From: Tubulanus polymorphus
Lineage: Eukaryota; Nemertea; Palaeonemertea; Tubulaniformes; Tubulanidae
DNA: 64,000 bases
Assembly (NCBI RefSeq): GCF_964204645.1
Contig: NC_134036.1
Coordinates: forward strand, 4,016,001 to 4,080,000
Direction: 5' to 3'
In this document: positions 10,901-19,941 of the stretch, one piece after another
How the letters are laid out: each line of letters starts with the position of its first letter
Position numbering within the stretch: the stretch's first letter is position 1
Made by a program: the position numbers and the translations under genes
The notes under the pieces: model-generated
Database searches by the model: none
What the model was told of the DNA's origin: nothing
What the model saw: only the letters and a program-made list of their open reading frames with translations

Positions 10901-11834
10901 TATAATTACTCTTCTGCGTTGCCTTTTGTGTTCTCTAATCATTGTAATAGGGTGTAATCACTTTATGTCACCATCGCCACTATATATACTTGTAAACTCA
11001 CATACGTAAAGATGTATATTTCTTACCTTATTTACTTGGTGAACAACTGTTTAATTTTCTTATGTTCGGGGATTCAACTGGACAATCCTAACGGATTTTT
11101 TGAATCCCCTGACAAACGTATGTTATAACGTTATAACCTGTTGTCTTTGTATTATAAATTATCATAGGTTTGTCAAATAAATGAAATGAAAATGAAATGA
11201 AATGAAGTTAATTTGAAACAGCAGCCAAACTTGGAAAGCGGCCTCTGTCATATTAGGAGACACCGTCCTGACTGGTAAAAGACTGATCTCCTCAGGGCGG
11301 CCCATTACCTGGAAATCCCGGAGAAATCAGGGAATATCTTTTCTTTACAAAAGTCAGGGAATTTAGTAAAAAAAAGCTTAAGATCGGCCAAAAGTCGGTT
11401 AGATTTGTTGCGATTGTTAGATCGCGCATAGAATCAAACAGTTTCCGTCTATGTCTTACGCCTATTTGACTGCGTAAATAGATCGGATTCTTAGCAGATT
11501 TAGTCCCGGAAAATAACGTGCATGTCGGGGAATAGTCAGAAAAATAGCAAGTGAAATCAAATCAAAACACCCCGCTTGTACCTACGCGGTAGGAAACGCC
11601 ATCCAGACGGGAAAGTTGTCTCCTGTGCGCTTAAGGCGACGCACCATCCAGATTGGCGAAGTTGTTCCCAGCTTCCTGCGTATGAGCAGGGAAGTGTGAT
11701 GAGCACTTCCCTGGTATGAGAGAGTCTTAAGTACTACGTACTTTTATCGTTTGTTTCAGGCTCAATTTCGAATTCTGCACGAAATTCTCGTCATGTACTT
11801 CCGCGATTTCGACACGTACGCCAACTTCAGGTAG
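133..11834 (+). CDS. Receptor-type protein tyrosine phosphatase, 3' 21 exons (5' partial)
   Basis: Single-pass receptor that dephosphorylates phosphotyrosine on cytoplasmic targets. Exons: 133-239, 1123-1318, 1639-1729, 2221-2491, 3091-3230, 3954-4096, 4825-5084, 5161-5248, 5563-5642, 5769-5805, 6188-6294, 6572-6700, 7065-7216, 7608-7743, 8130-8297, 9035-9226, 9578-9712, 9882-10016, 10220-10356, 10569-10704, 11760-11834 (stop TAG). Every junction has GT/AG ends and matching phase, giving about 970 residues. Order: FN3, membrane-proximal domain with a furin-type site, TM helix, juxtamembrane segment, D1 with intact catalytic motifs, D2 with degraded motifs. The membrane-proximal block (FTIGDGKNYSGFYNAPL) resembles that of LAR-type and MAM-type (R2A/R2B) receptors, so the subfamily is unresolved. 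The start codon and N-terminal domains lie left of the window. Confidence 0.93.
600..845 (-). mobile_element. Probable LINE 3' end with ATTTATTC-type tail (minus orientation)
   Basis: At 611-655 the plus strand has repeats of catttatt/cattcatt. Read on the minus strand this is an (AAATGAAT)n tail, preceded by AT-rich sequence with no ORF. A retroposon 3' UTR plus simple tail inside PTPR intron 1 is the simplest reading; no coding part is left to name the clade. Confidence 0.4.
1639..2491 (+). CDS. PTPR exons 3-4: membrane-proximal FN3-like domain with RKKR cleavage site
   Basis: Exons 1639-1729 and 2221-2491 encode the extracellular domain next to the membrane. It contains AYHFVVEKQ, then RKKR (codons 2267-2278), then the FTIGDGKNYSGFYNAPL block. 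In LAR- and MAM-type receptor phosphatases this domain carries a furin site that splits the receptor into two non-covalently held subunits; RKKR fits the R-x-K/R-R consensus. The intron between the exons is nearly filled by a 56-bp minisatellite that runs almost to the acceptor at 2219-2220. Confidence 0.85.
1900..2210 (+). repeat. 56-bp minisatellite, array 1 (PTPR intron 3)
   Basis: About 5.5 copies of a unit containing gttgattactgattaattt, agaaatatgaaagatgttac and tgagggtctt. The same unit forms a longer array at 58740-59375 in a different gene. Some copies have a shortened ending (gggacatt). Confidence 0.92.
3091..3230 (+). CDS. PTPR exon 5: transmembrane helix
   Basis: 140-nt exon. An extracellular acidic stretch (YPRDDQSS) leads into about 24 uninterrupted hydrophobic residues, coded from about 3157 to 3228 and rich in L, V and A. 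Arg at the exon junction and the next exon's YKRRLVCLTKRS follow as the cytoplasmic stop-transfer signal. Confidence 0.92.
3354..3780 (+). repeat. 109-bp dispersed/tandem repeat, block in PTPR intron 5
   Basis: About four diverged copies of a unit with the order cttcacatgtgttcagtgct, cacctgagacattt, aattgaaaatgaactacaaa, caccagacattagacatttt, atcagcacactttcaaaaac, tgatcgtccac. Other blocks lie at 7240-7590, 8330-8930, 13850-14065 (reverse), 40848-41045, 49345-49535, 52545-52660 (reverse), 55055-55370 and 59960-60560. Confidence 0.88.
3954..5084 (+). CDS. PTPR exons 6-7: juxtamembrane region with polyalanine tract
   Basis: Exon 6 (3954-4096) carries the basic stop-transfer cluster and a Pro/Ala/Gly-rich linker ending QPIYQNVI. 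Exon 7 (4825-5084) opens with an Ala-rich stretch made by a GCA repeat at about 4893-4942, then runs into ENDLYETVVLSGVSVQDLLE and the helical lead-in to D1 (KILKNEFE). The phase-1 junction fits the acceptor at 4823-4824. A second acceptor (cttcag, ending 4959) keeps the same phase and would remove the whole Ala tract. The donor after 5084 (gttcaa) is weak. Whether the Ala tract is in the mature protein is uncertain. Confidence 0.75.
5161..8297 (+). CDS. PTPR D1: catalytically competent tyrosine phosphatase domain
   Basis: Exons 8-15. Motifs in order: NRYRNIVPYDSSRV, DPYSDYINANYIQGF, EDHWRMVWQ, VKCTLYWP, WPDHGVP (acid Asp codon 7116-7118), HCSAGCGRTG (nucleophile Cys codon 7212-7214; P-loop Arg codon 7621-7623), and the MIQNLKQYLLVHQ Q-loop region. 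All residues needed for the Cys-phosphate mechanism are present. The P-loop has Cys where most family members have Val (GVG to GCG), and the usual ATQGP segment reads ACQAP. The Cys codon and the rest of the P-loop are separated by the intron 7217-7607. Confidence 0.95.
7240..7590 (+). repeat. 109-bp repeat block in PTPR intron 13
   Basis: About three copies of the cttcacatgtgttcagtgct-family unit, ending about 18 bp before the exon 14 acceptor. It fills nearly the whole intron that separates the catalytic Cys codon from the rest of the P-loop. Confidence 0.88.
7962..8012. repeat. Near-perfect 22-bp inverted repeat (hairpin) in PTPR intron 14
   Basis: Arms taacccgggggttaactc-aatt and aattgagttagcccccgggtta are separated by seven bases, with one mismatch. 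It lies about 120 bp before the exon 15 acceptor and would form a very stable stem in the pre-mRNA. Confidence 0.85.
8330..8930 (+). repeat. 109-bp repeat block in PTPR intron 15
   Basis: The cleanest array of this family: about five to six copies in tandem, same orientation as the gene. Alternate copies share variants (acgtgtgttcag against acatgtgttcaa), which suggests growth by duplication of a two-unit block. Confidence 0.9.
9035..11834 (+). CDS. PTPR D2: degenerate second phosphatase domain and C-terminus
   Basis: Exons 16-21. The fold is recognisable from FVNATFI, FIATQTPLP, NEFWCTVFDHGCEILVMM, YWP and EFQ-like QFQFTEWD. The catalytic motifs are altered: the WPD loop reads TEWDAN, and the P-loop reads HCMDGATRTG, with the Cys kept (codon 10352-10354) but Ser-Ala replaced by Met-Asp. 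D2 domains of receptor PTPs usually have little or no activity and serve regulation or docking; this one is probably inactive. Translation ends YANFR at TAG 11832-11834. Confidence 0.9.
9247..9530. repeat. ~61-bp minisatellite in PTPR intron 16
   Basis: About four copies of a unit containing aggttctcggtgaaccccct, cctcacagctgtagcggg and agagcagcgagtagaacag. It lies just after exon 16 and nearly fills the intron. The minus-strand ORF across it is a by-product of the repeat. Confidence 0.88.
10365..10550 (+). repeat. 60-bp minisatellite, locus 1 (PTPR intron 19)
   Basis: Three copies of ttactgaatcgttgaagtta, tcgagaatgagaaagtcgtc, attagtaactaatcataatt. The same unit occurs at 33172-33425 (reverse) and 56035-56300. 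Confidence 0.9.
10745..11210 (+). mobile_element. 5'-truncated non-LTR retrotransposon 3' end in PTPR intron 20
   Basis: One frame reads ALTRSISIIGPKTWNNIP then LDIRNKSSVQSFKFHYKRLL, ending in a stop near 10893. The GPKxWNxIP..FKxxxK pattern is the usual C-terminal end of LINE reverse transcriptase ORFs. About 300 bp of 3' UTR follow, then a TGAAA-type short repeat tail near 11175-11205. The rest of the element is absent, as in a dead 5'-truncated copy. Confidence 0.75.
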
Positions 11835-12600
11835 AGGCGCGGTTTTGAAATGGATAACGCTTCGTCAGGTTGACTGGACTGCGTGTTTTTTTTGCGCACC
11901 ACACTGAAACGTATGCAGCAGGTGGCGACGTACTTATAAAGGAACGGTTTATTATAGGTTACATGTAAATCCAGATTTCGAATCGAAAATCACGGTTAAA
12001 GCATTTACTTTTTTTTTCTGTTAACTGAATCGGTTTGTCTTGTATCGATTGAAATGATTGAAGCGTATTTTCATCAATTGAAACATTACTGTTTGATTGA
12101 ATCACATTTTTTAAATTTAAAGGTATTTTGTTGATCTTTCGTTAAAAACGAATTTTGTTAATGTTGATAGTTTTCTGGCTTTAATCGTTGAAATATCTTT
12201 TGTACGTTTTTTTGGTGTAAATCTTTACAATTTTCTTCTTCTTCTTTTTTCACGCTTCTTCAGGTTGACTGGACTATGTGTTTTTTTTTGCGCACGACAC
12301 CGAGGCGGTTTATTATAGGTTACATATAAATCCAGATTTCGAATCGAAAATCACGGTTAAAGCATTTACTTTTTTTTTCTGTTAACTGAATCGGTTTGTC
12401 TTGTATCGATTGAAATGATTGAAGCGTATTTTTATCAATTGAAACATTACTGTTTGATTGAATCACATTTTGTAAATTTAAAGGTATTTTGTTGATCTTT
12501 CGTTAAAAACGAATTTTGTTAATGTTGATAGTTTTCTGGCTTTAATCGTTGAAATATCTTTTGTACGTTTTTTTGGTGTAAATCTTTACAATTTTTTTTT
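11835..12600 (+). repeat. PTPR 3' flank/UTR with a near-identical tandem duplication
   Basis: About 375 bp starting tcaggttgactggact at 11865 recur from 12260 to about 12600 with few differences. A block of about 35 bp (including gcagcaggtggcgacg) is present only in the first copy. This lies directly after the stop codon, so it is probably 3' UTR. The high identity suggests a recent duplication. Confidence 0.8.
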
Positions 12601-13720
12601 TTGGGGGGGAAGGGTTGGGTCAATCACCCATGACAATGTTTCGGGGGTTTATCATTACGATATTTTGTAAATGAAATCGACTGATTCAATCGCGTTAATC
12701 AATTGTGCAATATCAGATAATCGAGAATTCAGTAAATGTAGAGAGATTATCTATTATACCGTCTACATTTCAAGATTATTGTTCTTCGCATAACTTTGTT
12801 AATTGAAACATGTTTTGTTACTCGTAGCGATTTTTTGTGGATACTCATCGCAATTTTTTGGCGGCTAATCATAACATTTTTTTTAGGTCGATCATTACGG
12901 TTATTTGGAGTAGATCTTAAAAATTTTTGTATCAAAATCGACTGATTAAAGTCATGTTAATTAATTGGGTAATTAGGTAACCGAGAACTAAACGAATGTC
13001 GAGAGATTATTCGAGATGATTGTTCTTTGCATAATTTTTGTTAATTGAAACATATTGTTTGTTACTAAATCAAACTGATTTTTGCATTTTTTCTTTACGA
13101 ATTTTCGTGTTGATCATTACGATTTTTTGGTGTTTAACTTACGGCTTTTTGTCTTAATCATCTCAATTTTTTCGGGAATAAGAATCATGACGATCTGGTT
13201 GTAAAAGTGACTGACATTTGAATAATCGAGAATTTAGTTGAATGTAGAGAAATTTCCTATGATGACTTCTACATTCCAAAGATAATTGTTCTTTGCATAT
13301 TTTTGTTAATTGTAACATATTGTTTGTGAATCAGCATGATTTTTGCATTTAATCTTTACTATTTTTGGTGTTAATGATTTGCGATTATTTGGTGTTAATG
13401 ATCACGAATTTTAATCTAAACTTTTTTTGTCTTAACCATCGAAATTTTTTGGAGTAGATCACAACGATTTTTTGATAAAAGTGACTGATTCATTCATTTT
13501 GATAATCGAGAATTGGGTAAATGTAGGAAGATTATCTATTATATTTCTACATTTCAAGGTGATATAGTTCTTCGCATAATTTTAATCATAATTGTCATAA
13601 TCATAATTTTGTCGACACTCATTACGATTTTTTGGGTTAATCATTAATATATTTGGGATTCGTTTTTACGAGTTTTGTGGGTGAAATCGATTCGCAAATT
13701 TTCTAAGAAAAAAAACCTTA
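12601..13720 (+). repeat. AT-rich degenerate ~260-bp repeats downstream of PTPR
   Basis: Four diverged copies near 12717, 12977, 13220 and 13500 share the order ataatcgagaatt, tgtagagagattat, tctacatttcaag, ttgttctt(c/t)gcata, ttgttaattgaaaca. Between them runs a looser motif, atcattacgattttttg. No gene is seen. It may be part of the PTPR 3' UTR; an ATTAAA lies at 12945 and an AATAAA at 14483, neither decisive. Confidence 0.65.
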
Positions 13721-13849
13721 CTGATCTTTTACGTATCTGAAGCCAATATTTGTTTTTTTTAAAACAAATCTACTCCTTTGCTACCCGAAAAACCATCCCC
13801 TTAAGACATTTACCGTTGCGGTATTAAATAATTTCTTGGAAGTGTACTG

Positions 13850-14065
13850 ATAAAATATCTAATGCCTGGTGTTTGTAATTGGTTTTCGATTAAGAATGTT
13901 TCAAGTGAAGCTCTGAACACGTTTGAAGTGTGGACGATCAATTTTTGAAAGTGTGCTGATAAAATGTCTAATGTCTGGTGTTTGTAGTTTATTTTTGATA
14001 AAAAAATGTCTCAGCCGAAGCACTGAACACATGTGGAACGTGGACAATCAGTTTTTCTCCGGTAA
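13850..14065 (-). repeat. 109-bp repeat block, reverse orientation, downstream of PTPR
   Basis: Two copies read on the minus strand (plus strand: gataaaatgtctaatgtctg, gtttgtagtt, gaagtgtggac). It abuts the palindromic element at 14119-14424. Confidence 0.85.
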
Positions 14066-14118
14066 AGTACTGAACACAAAACAACAAATAGCAGCACGAT
14101 GTAGTTCACGTATCATTA

Positions 14119-14424
14119 GGGAGCGTTCACAAATTACGTACCTCAAAATCTCCCGTTTTTCTGACCCCCCTCCCCCTTGTACCACCTTTGTACCAAATTC
14201 ACTGACCTCCCTCTTAGGTACGTACCATCGCACCCATGATCACCCCCCCCCCCCAATTATATTGATGCAAAGAACACAAATCAAAAAAAAAAAAATATAA
14301 ATACCTGATTTCATTAATGATGTAACAAAAGAATTAAGCAAGTATTGTTGTTTATTGATTTTATATACCGGGTACTAAAAGCCCCCTCCCCCCCAATGGA
14401 GGTACGTAATTTATGAACGCTCCC
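14119..14424. mobile_element. MITE-like palindromic element (gggagcgttcacaaattacg ends)
   Basis: About 306 bp with terminal inverted repeats of about 25 bp: gggagcgttcacaaattacg at the left and its complement ending ttatgaacgctccc at the right. Inside are C-rich and A-rich runs and no ORF of note. The tacgtacc/ggtacgta part of the ends resembles the family at 35624, so they may be related. Confidence 0.8.
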
Positions 14425-15774
14425 GTAGATTGTCCATCCAGGCGACAGATTGTGATGATAATTCATCTATATTTTAATTCAGAATAAAGAATATCATTAT
14501 ATATAAATATATCTTTGTGTCACTGTCATTTCTACGTTTGATGTCGTCATAGGTGGATTCATATTCAGGCAGTTGTATTTTCTGGATGGGGCGAATTGAT
14601 GCACCAATTCCTTTCCGTTGCCATATCGCTAGACCTTCTGGAATTGTTTTCAAAGGGTGACCGCTATTCTCGATGCCGTCAATGGTGATGATGTCATAGG
14701 GGGATTTACGCAGCGGCCATTATTCACTATATTTTCAATATATGTCGACACGTAATAATGGTTTTGATCGCATTGAAGCGTTGACTTACAGCCGCATAAG
14801 CTATTGACCGGGTCACTGACCACGCCACATTACAACTCTATTCGTACGTACATTAAATATAGCAATCTTATTAATGGTGGATATGCGTCTGGCATATACG
14901 GGTTTCCCCACTACCAGTGGAACCTCATTACAAACAAACTCGGATACGACGATTCATCGGATTTAACAAATATAGAATTTCGACCCAAGTAGGAAAATCT
15001 GATTTAATTTCACCCTGGATATAACGAAATGTCGGTTATAACGAACATGTTTTCTGGTCCCGTGAAGTTCGCTGGGACGAGGTTCCACTGACCTATTAGT
15101 CGTTAGTGGTGAGCTTTTCTCATCAGATGGACTTGAATTCGATCGTGAAAACTAAAGCATATAACTCGAGTTCTATGGATGACTAAACCAAAACCACAGG
15201 CAGATTGCTGACAGGTTTCGTTACGTTTGAAGACAGTGTATAATCGTCGAGGATATCTTCGCCTTTAAACAGTGCACGGACGGTTCAAATCGCGAGAAAA
15301 TCGGATTATCAACAATATTACTGTGTTTGATTGAGGAACGCGTGTTTTCGGGAGGATAGAATAAGTGTCAACAAGACAAATGGAACTTGGGAATGCATCT
15401 CAGTTGAAGATGGTTTTGCGATACGACTTAATATAAATAAAGGTGAGAAGTTAATTGTCAGAATTCCCTTTTAATGTATGCGGGTGCTGTAGTGGTTTAT
15501 ATTTGTTGTTTGACTTTTTCGATCTAACGTATATGTGTACATACGTGTACATATAAAGATATTCACTACAATCATCTAGAAACACATAATGATAAATTGG
15601 CTCACTTAGTAAACCGATTATTGAAACTGGAAACTCTGGATTCGAAACTGGATAAAATCCTATGTAAACCCGGTAATCAACATTCCGGACCTCTCGGAAT
15701 CAGTATCGGTCATTACTGGGTTCGCGAGCCCGGACCTCCGTGCTCATCTTTTATTCAGCGCCAGGACCACAGTC

Positions 15775-15893
15775 ATCCATCCTCCCTCTGCAGGGACTCG
15801 AACCTAATGGTATCGCTACACTCAGCCACGGCACGAACCGTGCCGTGGCAATCTCGATGCCATCAGGTTCGAATACCTGCCGGGGGAGGATGC
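15775..15893. mobile_element. Palindromic element whose ends carry a tRNA B-box-like sequence
   Basis: Left arm catcctccctctgcagggac then tcgaacctaatggtatcg; right arm is its complement (gatgccatcaggttcgaata then cctgccgggggaggatg). The centre is a perfect 9-bp palindrome pair, ccacggcac/gtgccgtgg. The 143-aa ORF that crosses it is a by-product. Confidence 0.8.
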
Positions 15894-16109
15894 AGTCATC
15901 CTTGTATGGCGGTGCAGTTTCAGTCAGAAGCAGCGGGCGGTCCGCGTTCGCTTTTTCTAACAACCGTATCTAACGAAAAAAATCGACCAAGTATCGAATT
16001 TGAATCAAATTGTTATGTATTGATGTAATCGGGGAAATTTACGGAATTTACGATATATCTATAGAATCGATGGTCAGTATCTAATTCCTAAGTAGTATAG
16101 GACACAGGG

Positions 16110-16263
16110 TTCGTATCAGAGTTGCAAATTCTGTAAAAATAATAATCTGTTAATCCAATGCCTATAGTGTATATATGAAATAACTAATATATTACTTTAT
16201 ATATGTTATAGACATTTGATTAACATTATCGTTTTTAGATTGATCTACAACTCTGATACGAGC
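16110..16263. mobile_element. Small MITE-like element (tcgtatcagagttg ends)
   Basis: Perfect 14-bp inverted ends tcgtatcagagttg / caactctgatacga bracket about 125 bp of AT-rich sequence. Single copy in this window. Confidence 0.65.
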
Positions 16264-16560
16264 CGGCCTGGACATCGTAAATCGACAAAAAAAAAAAACG
16301 ATTAAAATGCCAAAAATGTCAAATATCATAATAGTCAGGTTGAATTTATGAACTGATTGATTTGGGATTAATTGCTTAGTATTGTCGACGATAGATTATA
16401 TAAAATAAATCATATAAAATCAAGGATCGTTGAAGTTATTTTTGATTTGAATATAATCAGTATTTCATATATGTTCCGAGGCTTTGACCACCGGTGACGT
16501 CACCACTTTTGTTCAGTCGCGGCCGACGAATTTGTTCGAATGTTTACCGGTCACAATCGG

Positions 16561-16640
16561 GCGGACCGGATGGCTTAGTCGGTCGGCGACTAGCGTGTCA
16601 CCGCTGTGGCCCAGGTTCGAGTCTCGGAGGAGGCGGGTCA
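16561..16640 (+). mobile_element. tRNA-derived SINE head
   Basis: A-box-like TGGCTTAGTCGG (16571-16582) and B-box-like GGTTCGAGTCT (16614-16624) lie 32 bp apart, as in a Pol III internal promoter. No acceptor stem pairs across the ends, so this is a SINE head or tRNA relic, not a working tRNA. The body probably continues to about 16740. Confidence 0.6.
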
Positions 16641-18089
16641 GGATGTGGCAATTGATCTCCGGTAAGCGGGCGAGTCGAGAGTACTGTCCTCCCTGGTATG
16701 AGGTTGCTAATGCGTGAGTCCTACAGAATATCTGGCGTGGGGTAAATTATGTTTAATTCAGTCGTTTCTGGCTGAATTATTTATTTATCCCACAATGCCG
16801 GTCCAGGTTGCGGAGTAATTCCCCCAGGGACCTTCGACTTTTTTACAATATTAGTTTGTTATTTTAAGTAGATTGGTGAGGGTTTGGGGAACTTTTTATT
16901 TTTCTTTATCCCTCAAAGAAATTGAAGAAAATCGCAGCAGGAATTCCGTAGATCTTTATGAGTAGTTCGGTGATCAATCTTCGAGTTCATTTCTCAAGTG
17001 ATGGAAAAATTTCAGTATTTTTTTTAAATTTGCCGGATTCCAATCAGAGTAGATGTGTACGCGGCGATGTCTGGTGAACGTGTGTATAAAATCGGCTAAA
17101 AACGACTATCCAATAGAGAATCACTCACTGGAGACCTGCCATACGCTCTACTACACAATAGTGCCGCTTGACTGCACAAACTTTCAAGCTAAATTATAGA
17201 TTCCTGAAGCAAAATTCTGAAAATAGTAAGATTTTGATTTTGTGATATAGTACAGAATAAACAGAATAGAGAGGAAATCTACACTTAAGTTTGTTGGATA
17301 GTTTAGATGGAATTTCAGTATGAAACTTAAAGCTAAAATCGTCGCATTCGATATTTTATCGATAACAATATGTGTCTCTATGAATAGTCGAATTAAACTC
17401 GACGACCTGTAATCTCCATAGAAAATGCGTGGCACGAATTGAATGATTCTCGAGGATTAGCGTCACGGACTCGGGTCTGTCACAGGAATGCGCGATCGAG
17501 CCTTCCGATTGATCCATTCCGGTCGCATCGATGATGCAACGTCGCTGATTGGTCGACGTAGGTATTAGAAGCGCGGTTCGAGCCACCCGGTGCCAGTTCG
17601 AGAACTGCTGTCCTGATGTGAAAGTCGAGCTATAAGATCTCTCCAACAAGGCGTGAAGAACATGTTGCTTCAAGCGAACAACTTTGCTGGTCCTGGTCCT
17701 GGTCCTGATGATAGCGGAGGAGTTCCGAGACACCTGACATAAACTGCTGATTCCCCTGCAGCTGGTACTGATGTAGTTTTCCAGGCTAGAAGAGATTTGC
17801 TGATGAGGGCGAGTTTTGATGAGGTTCGTATTTTACTAGACTTTGATGATGAGTTTCAAAATGAGACTTGAACCAGTTCTAGTTAGAACCAATTTTGACG
17901 TGGTTTTATTTGAACAACTTATCCGAAATTTTACGTTTGGAATCTTATTCTTGGTTAATTTATTGGCTCTCTGTATTAATTCCAATTCGATTTAAAAATA
18001 TCTAGACTAAAAGATAGCGAATCTCGTCGGCCTTGATTGACATTCAGTTTATTCTATTTTTTAGAAGCAGACTTTTTAGACTTGCATCG

Positions 18090-18740
18090 TTTGGCAGCAT
18101 CTCTCGAGACGCAGACTCTACTCCGACTCGAACCTCGAGACGCAGACTCTACTCCGACTACCATCTTCAAACCTCGAGACGCAGACTCTACTCCGACTAC
18201 CATCTTCAAACCTCGAGACGCAGACTCTACTCCGACTCGAACCTTGAGACGTAGACTCTACTTAGACTACCATCTTCAAACCTCCAACTTCAAACCTCGA
18301 GACGCAGACTCTACTCCGACTACCATCTTCAAACCTCGAGACGCAGACTCTACTCCGACTACCACCTTCAAACCTCGAGACGCAGACTCTACTCCGACTC
18401 GAACCTCGAGACGTAGACTCTACTTAGACTACCATCTTCAAACCTCCAACTTCAAACCTCGAGACGCAGACTCTACTCCGACTACCATCTTCAAACCTCG
18501 AGACGCAGACTCTACTCCGACTACCATCTTCAAACCTCGAGACGCAGACTCTACTCCGACTACCATCTTCAAACCTCGAGACGTAGACTCTACTTAGACT
18601 ACCATCTTCAAACCTCCAACTTCAAACCTCGAGACGCAGACTCTACTCCGACTACCATCTTCAAACCTCGAGACGCAGACTCTACTCCGACTACCATCTT
18701 CAAACCTCGAGACGTAGACTCTACTCCGACTTCCTGGTGT
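18090..18740. repeat. 39-bp minisatellite (cctcgagacgcagactctac)
   Basis: About 15 units of cctcgagacgcagactctac, tccgactaccatcttcaaa, with a shorter variant (tccgactcgaa) and an aacctccaacttcaaa spacer. Unit lengths are multiples of three, so long repetitive ORFs run through it on both strands. These have no recognisable domain or splice context. Confidence 0.9.
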
Positions 18741-18829
18741 TTTGCTGCATGTAAATAAGACGTAAATAAAAAAGCGTAAATTAAATTGCTCGACTTTATT
18801 GAAATCTCTTTTGCCCCGAAAAGGACTCT

Positions 18830-19010
18830 TCCGCTCACTCTCTTGTCTCCTTTTCCTCTTCCGCTCTCAACTTCACACTAGCTCAAAGGAAAGGACTCTT
18901 CCGCTCTCAACTCACACTAGCTCAAAGGAAAAGACCCGCTCTCAACTTCACACTGTTCGTTCAAAAGCACAAAGTCAAAGGAAAGGACAAACGCAAAGAA
19001 ATACAAATCA
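18830..19010. repeat. Short tandem repeat of cgctctcaacttcacact
   Basis: Three to four units with aaaggactcttccgctctca and cacactagctcaaaggaaa, diverged, next to the 39-bp satellite. Confidence 0.7.
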
Positions 19011-19130
19011 GTGACTTTTATTGAGGAAGAAACATCCGGAATTCACAAATTCAATTAACAATTTGTTTCAGTTTGTTTGCAAAAGTCAAATTCAACATTT
19101 TATTGATTCAACAACCAATAATAAAATAAA

Positions 19131-19200
19131 TTTATGGGATTTGAACCACTAACCATTCGACTAGCAGTCCAGCACCCTACCAACTACGCTACGGAGGCGC
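19131..19200 (-). mobile_element. tRNA-like sequence (Ser-type anticodon arm), SINE or pseudo-tRNA
   Basis: On the minus strand: A box TAGCGTAGTTGG (19180-19191), an anticodon-arm-like ggactgctagtc, and B box GGTTCAAATCC (19138-19148). The first seven and last seven bases do not pair into an acceptor stem, which argues against a functional gene. Confidence 0.6.
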
Positions 19201-19785
19201 ATATGCGACCTGTAGGGGAACTCCTATTTACCCATTGCTTAAGCACATTTGCTTAAAAAAAATGATGCCACCTAGCGGGTGAGACAGGAACTAAGTCCTT
19301 ATCTCAACCCGGTAGGCGGCATAAAGATAAGAGAAGAGATGGCCGAATCTTGTTCATGTTCATTCATGCGTGACGGTCGAGATGTCGGGTGGTTTGACGG
19401 CTCTTCACCAGTTCGACTATAATGAGAGGAATAAGTTATTATAAGTTATTGACAGTGACAAGAAATCGAGAGGAATTTTGAGGGAGGAGTGCGGACACAC
19501 CGAAGCAGACACCGGGAAGATTTGGAAAACCTGATGCTCAAATGACATAATTGCCTCTATGCGCCCGAAGATCTGAGGCCTACATTTTGAAAAAGTTGTT
19601 ATGAGTTCAAAACGTGAGAGGTAGACAAACGTTTTTTTTTGCGAGGGGTACGTTCACCCAAAACCCCCACGCTACCGGGCCTGTTCGAAAACCCTCCGAA
19701 ATCATTACGAAACGGACCGAACGATATTTGTTTACGGCATAGAATAGAAATATAGAATAAAAATCAGATAATGTTAATATTTCAG

Positions 19786-19941
19786 TTTACAGTGCGCCTT
19801 ACTCGGACAAACGAAATCATCATTTTTCCGTTGAATTCTTCCTAATGTATTTCTGGTCCTTATCTCGGATTTCGCTTGCTTAAGTCCGACCAATTTTGTC
19901 AGTCCCAGTTTGTCCCCGAGTAAGGCGCGAGGTTTACTGTA
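19786..19941. mobile_element. Small MITE-like element (tttacagtgcgccttactcg ends)
   Basis: Inverted ends gtttacagtgcgccttactc / gagtaaggcgc-ttactgta with a short indel, about 155 bp, no ORF. Single copy in this window. Confidence 0.68.

Noticed and set aside
15597-16028. 143-codon plus-strand ORF
   Set aside because: It runs through a palindromic mobile element with ORFs on both strands.
17356-17733. 125-codon minus-strand ORF in a relatively GC-rich stretch
   Set aside because: No family motif, no supporting splice partners, and ordinary-looking shadow frames. Retained only as unclassified DNA.
18037-18597. 186-codon plus-strand ORF (PRDADSTPTTIFK repeats)
   Set aside because: It is the translation of a 39-bp minisatellite. 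The other frames and the other strand also stay open, and there is no splice context or domain.
19131-19200. Functional tRNA-Ser gene
   Set aside because: The boxes and anticodon-like arm are present, but the acceptor stem does not pair, so it was called SINE or pseudo-tRNA.
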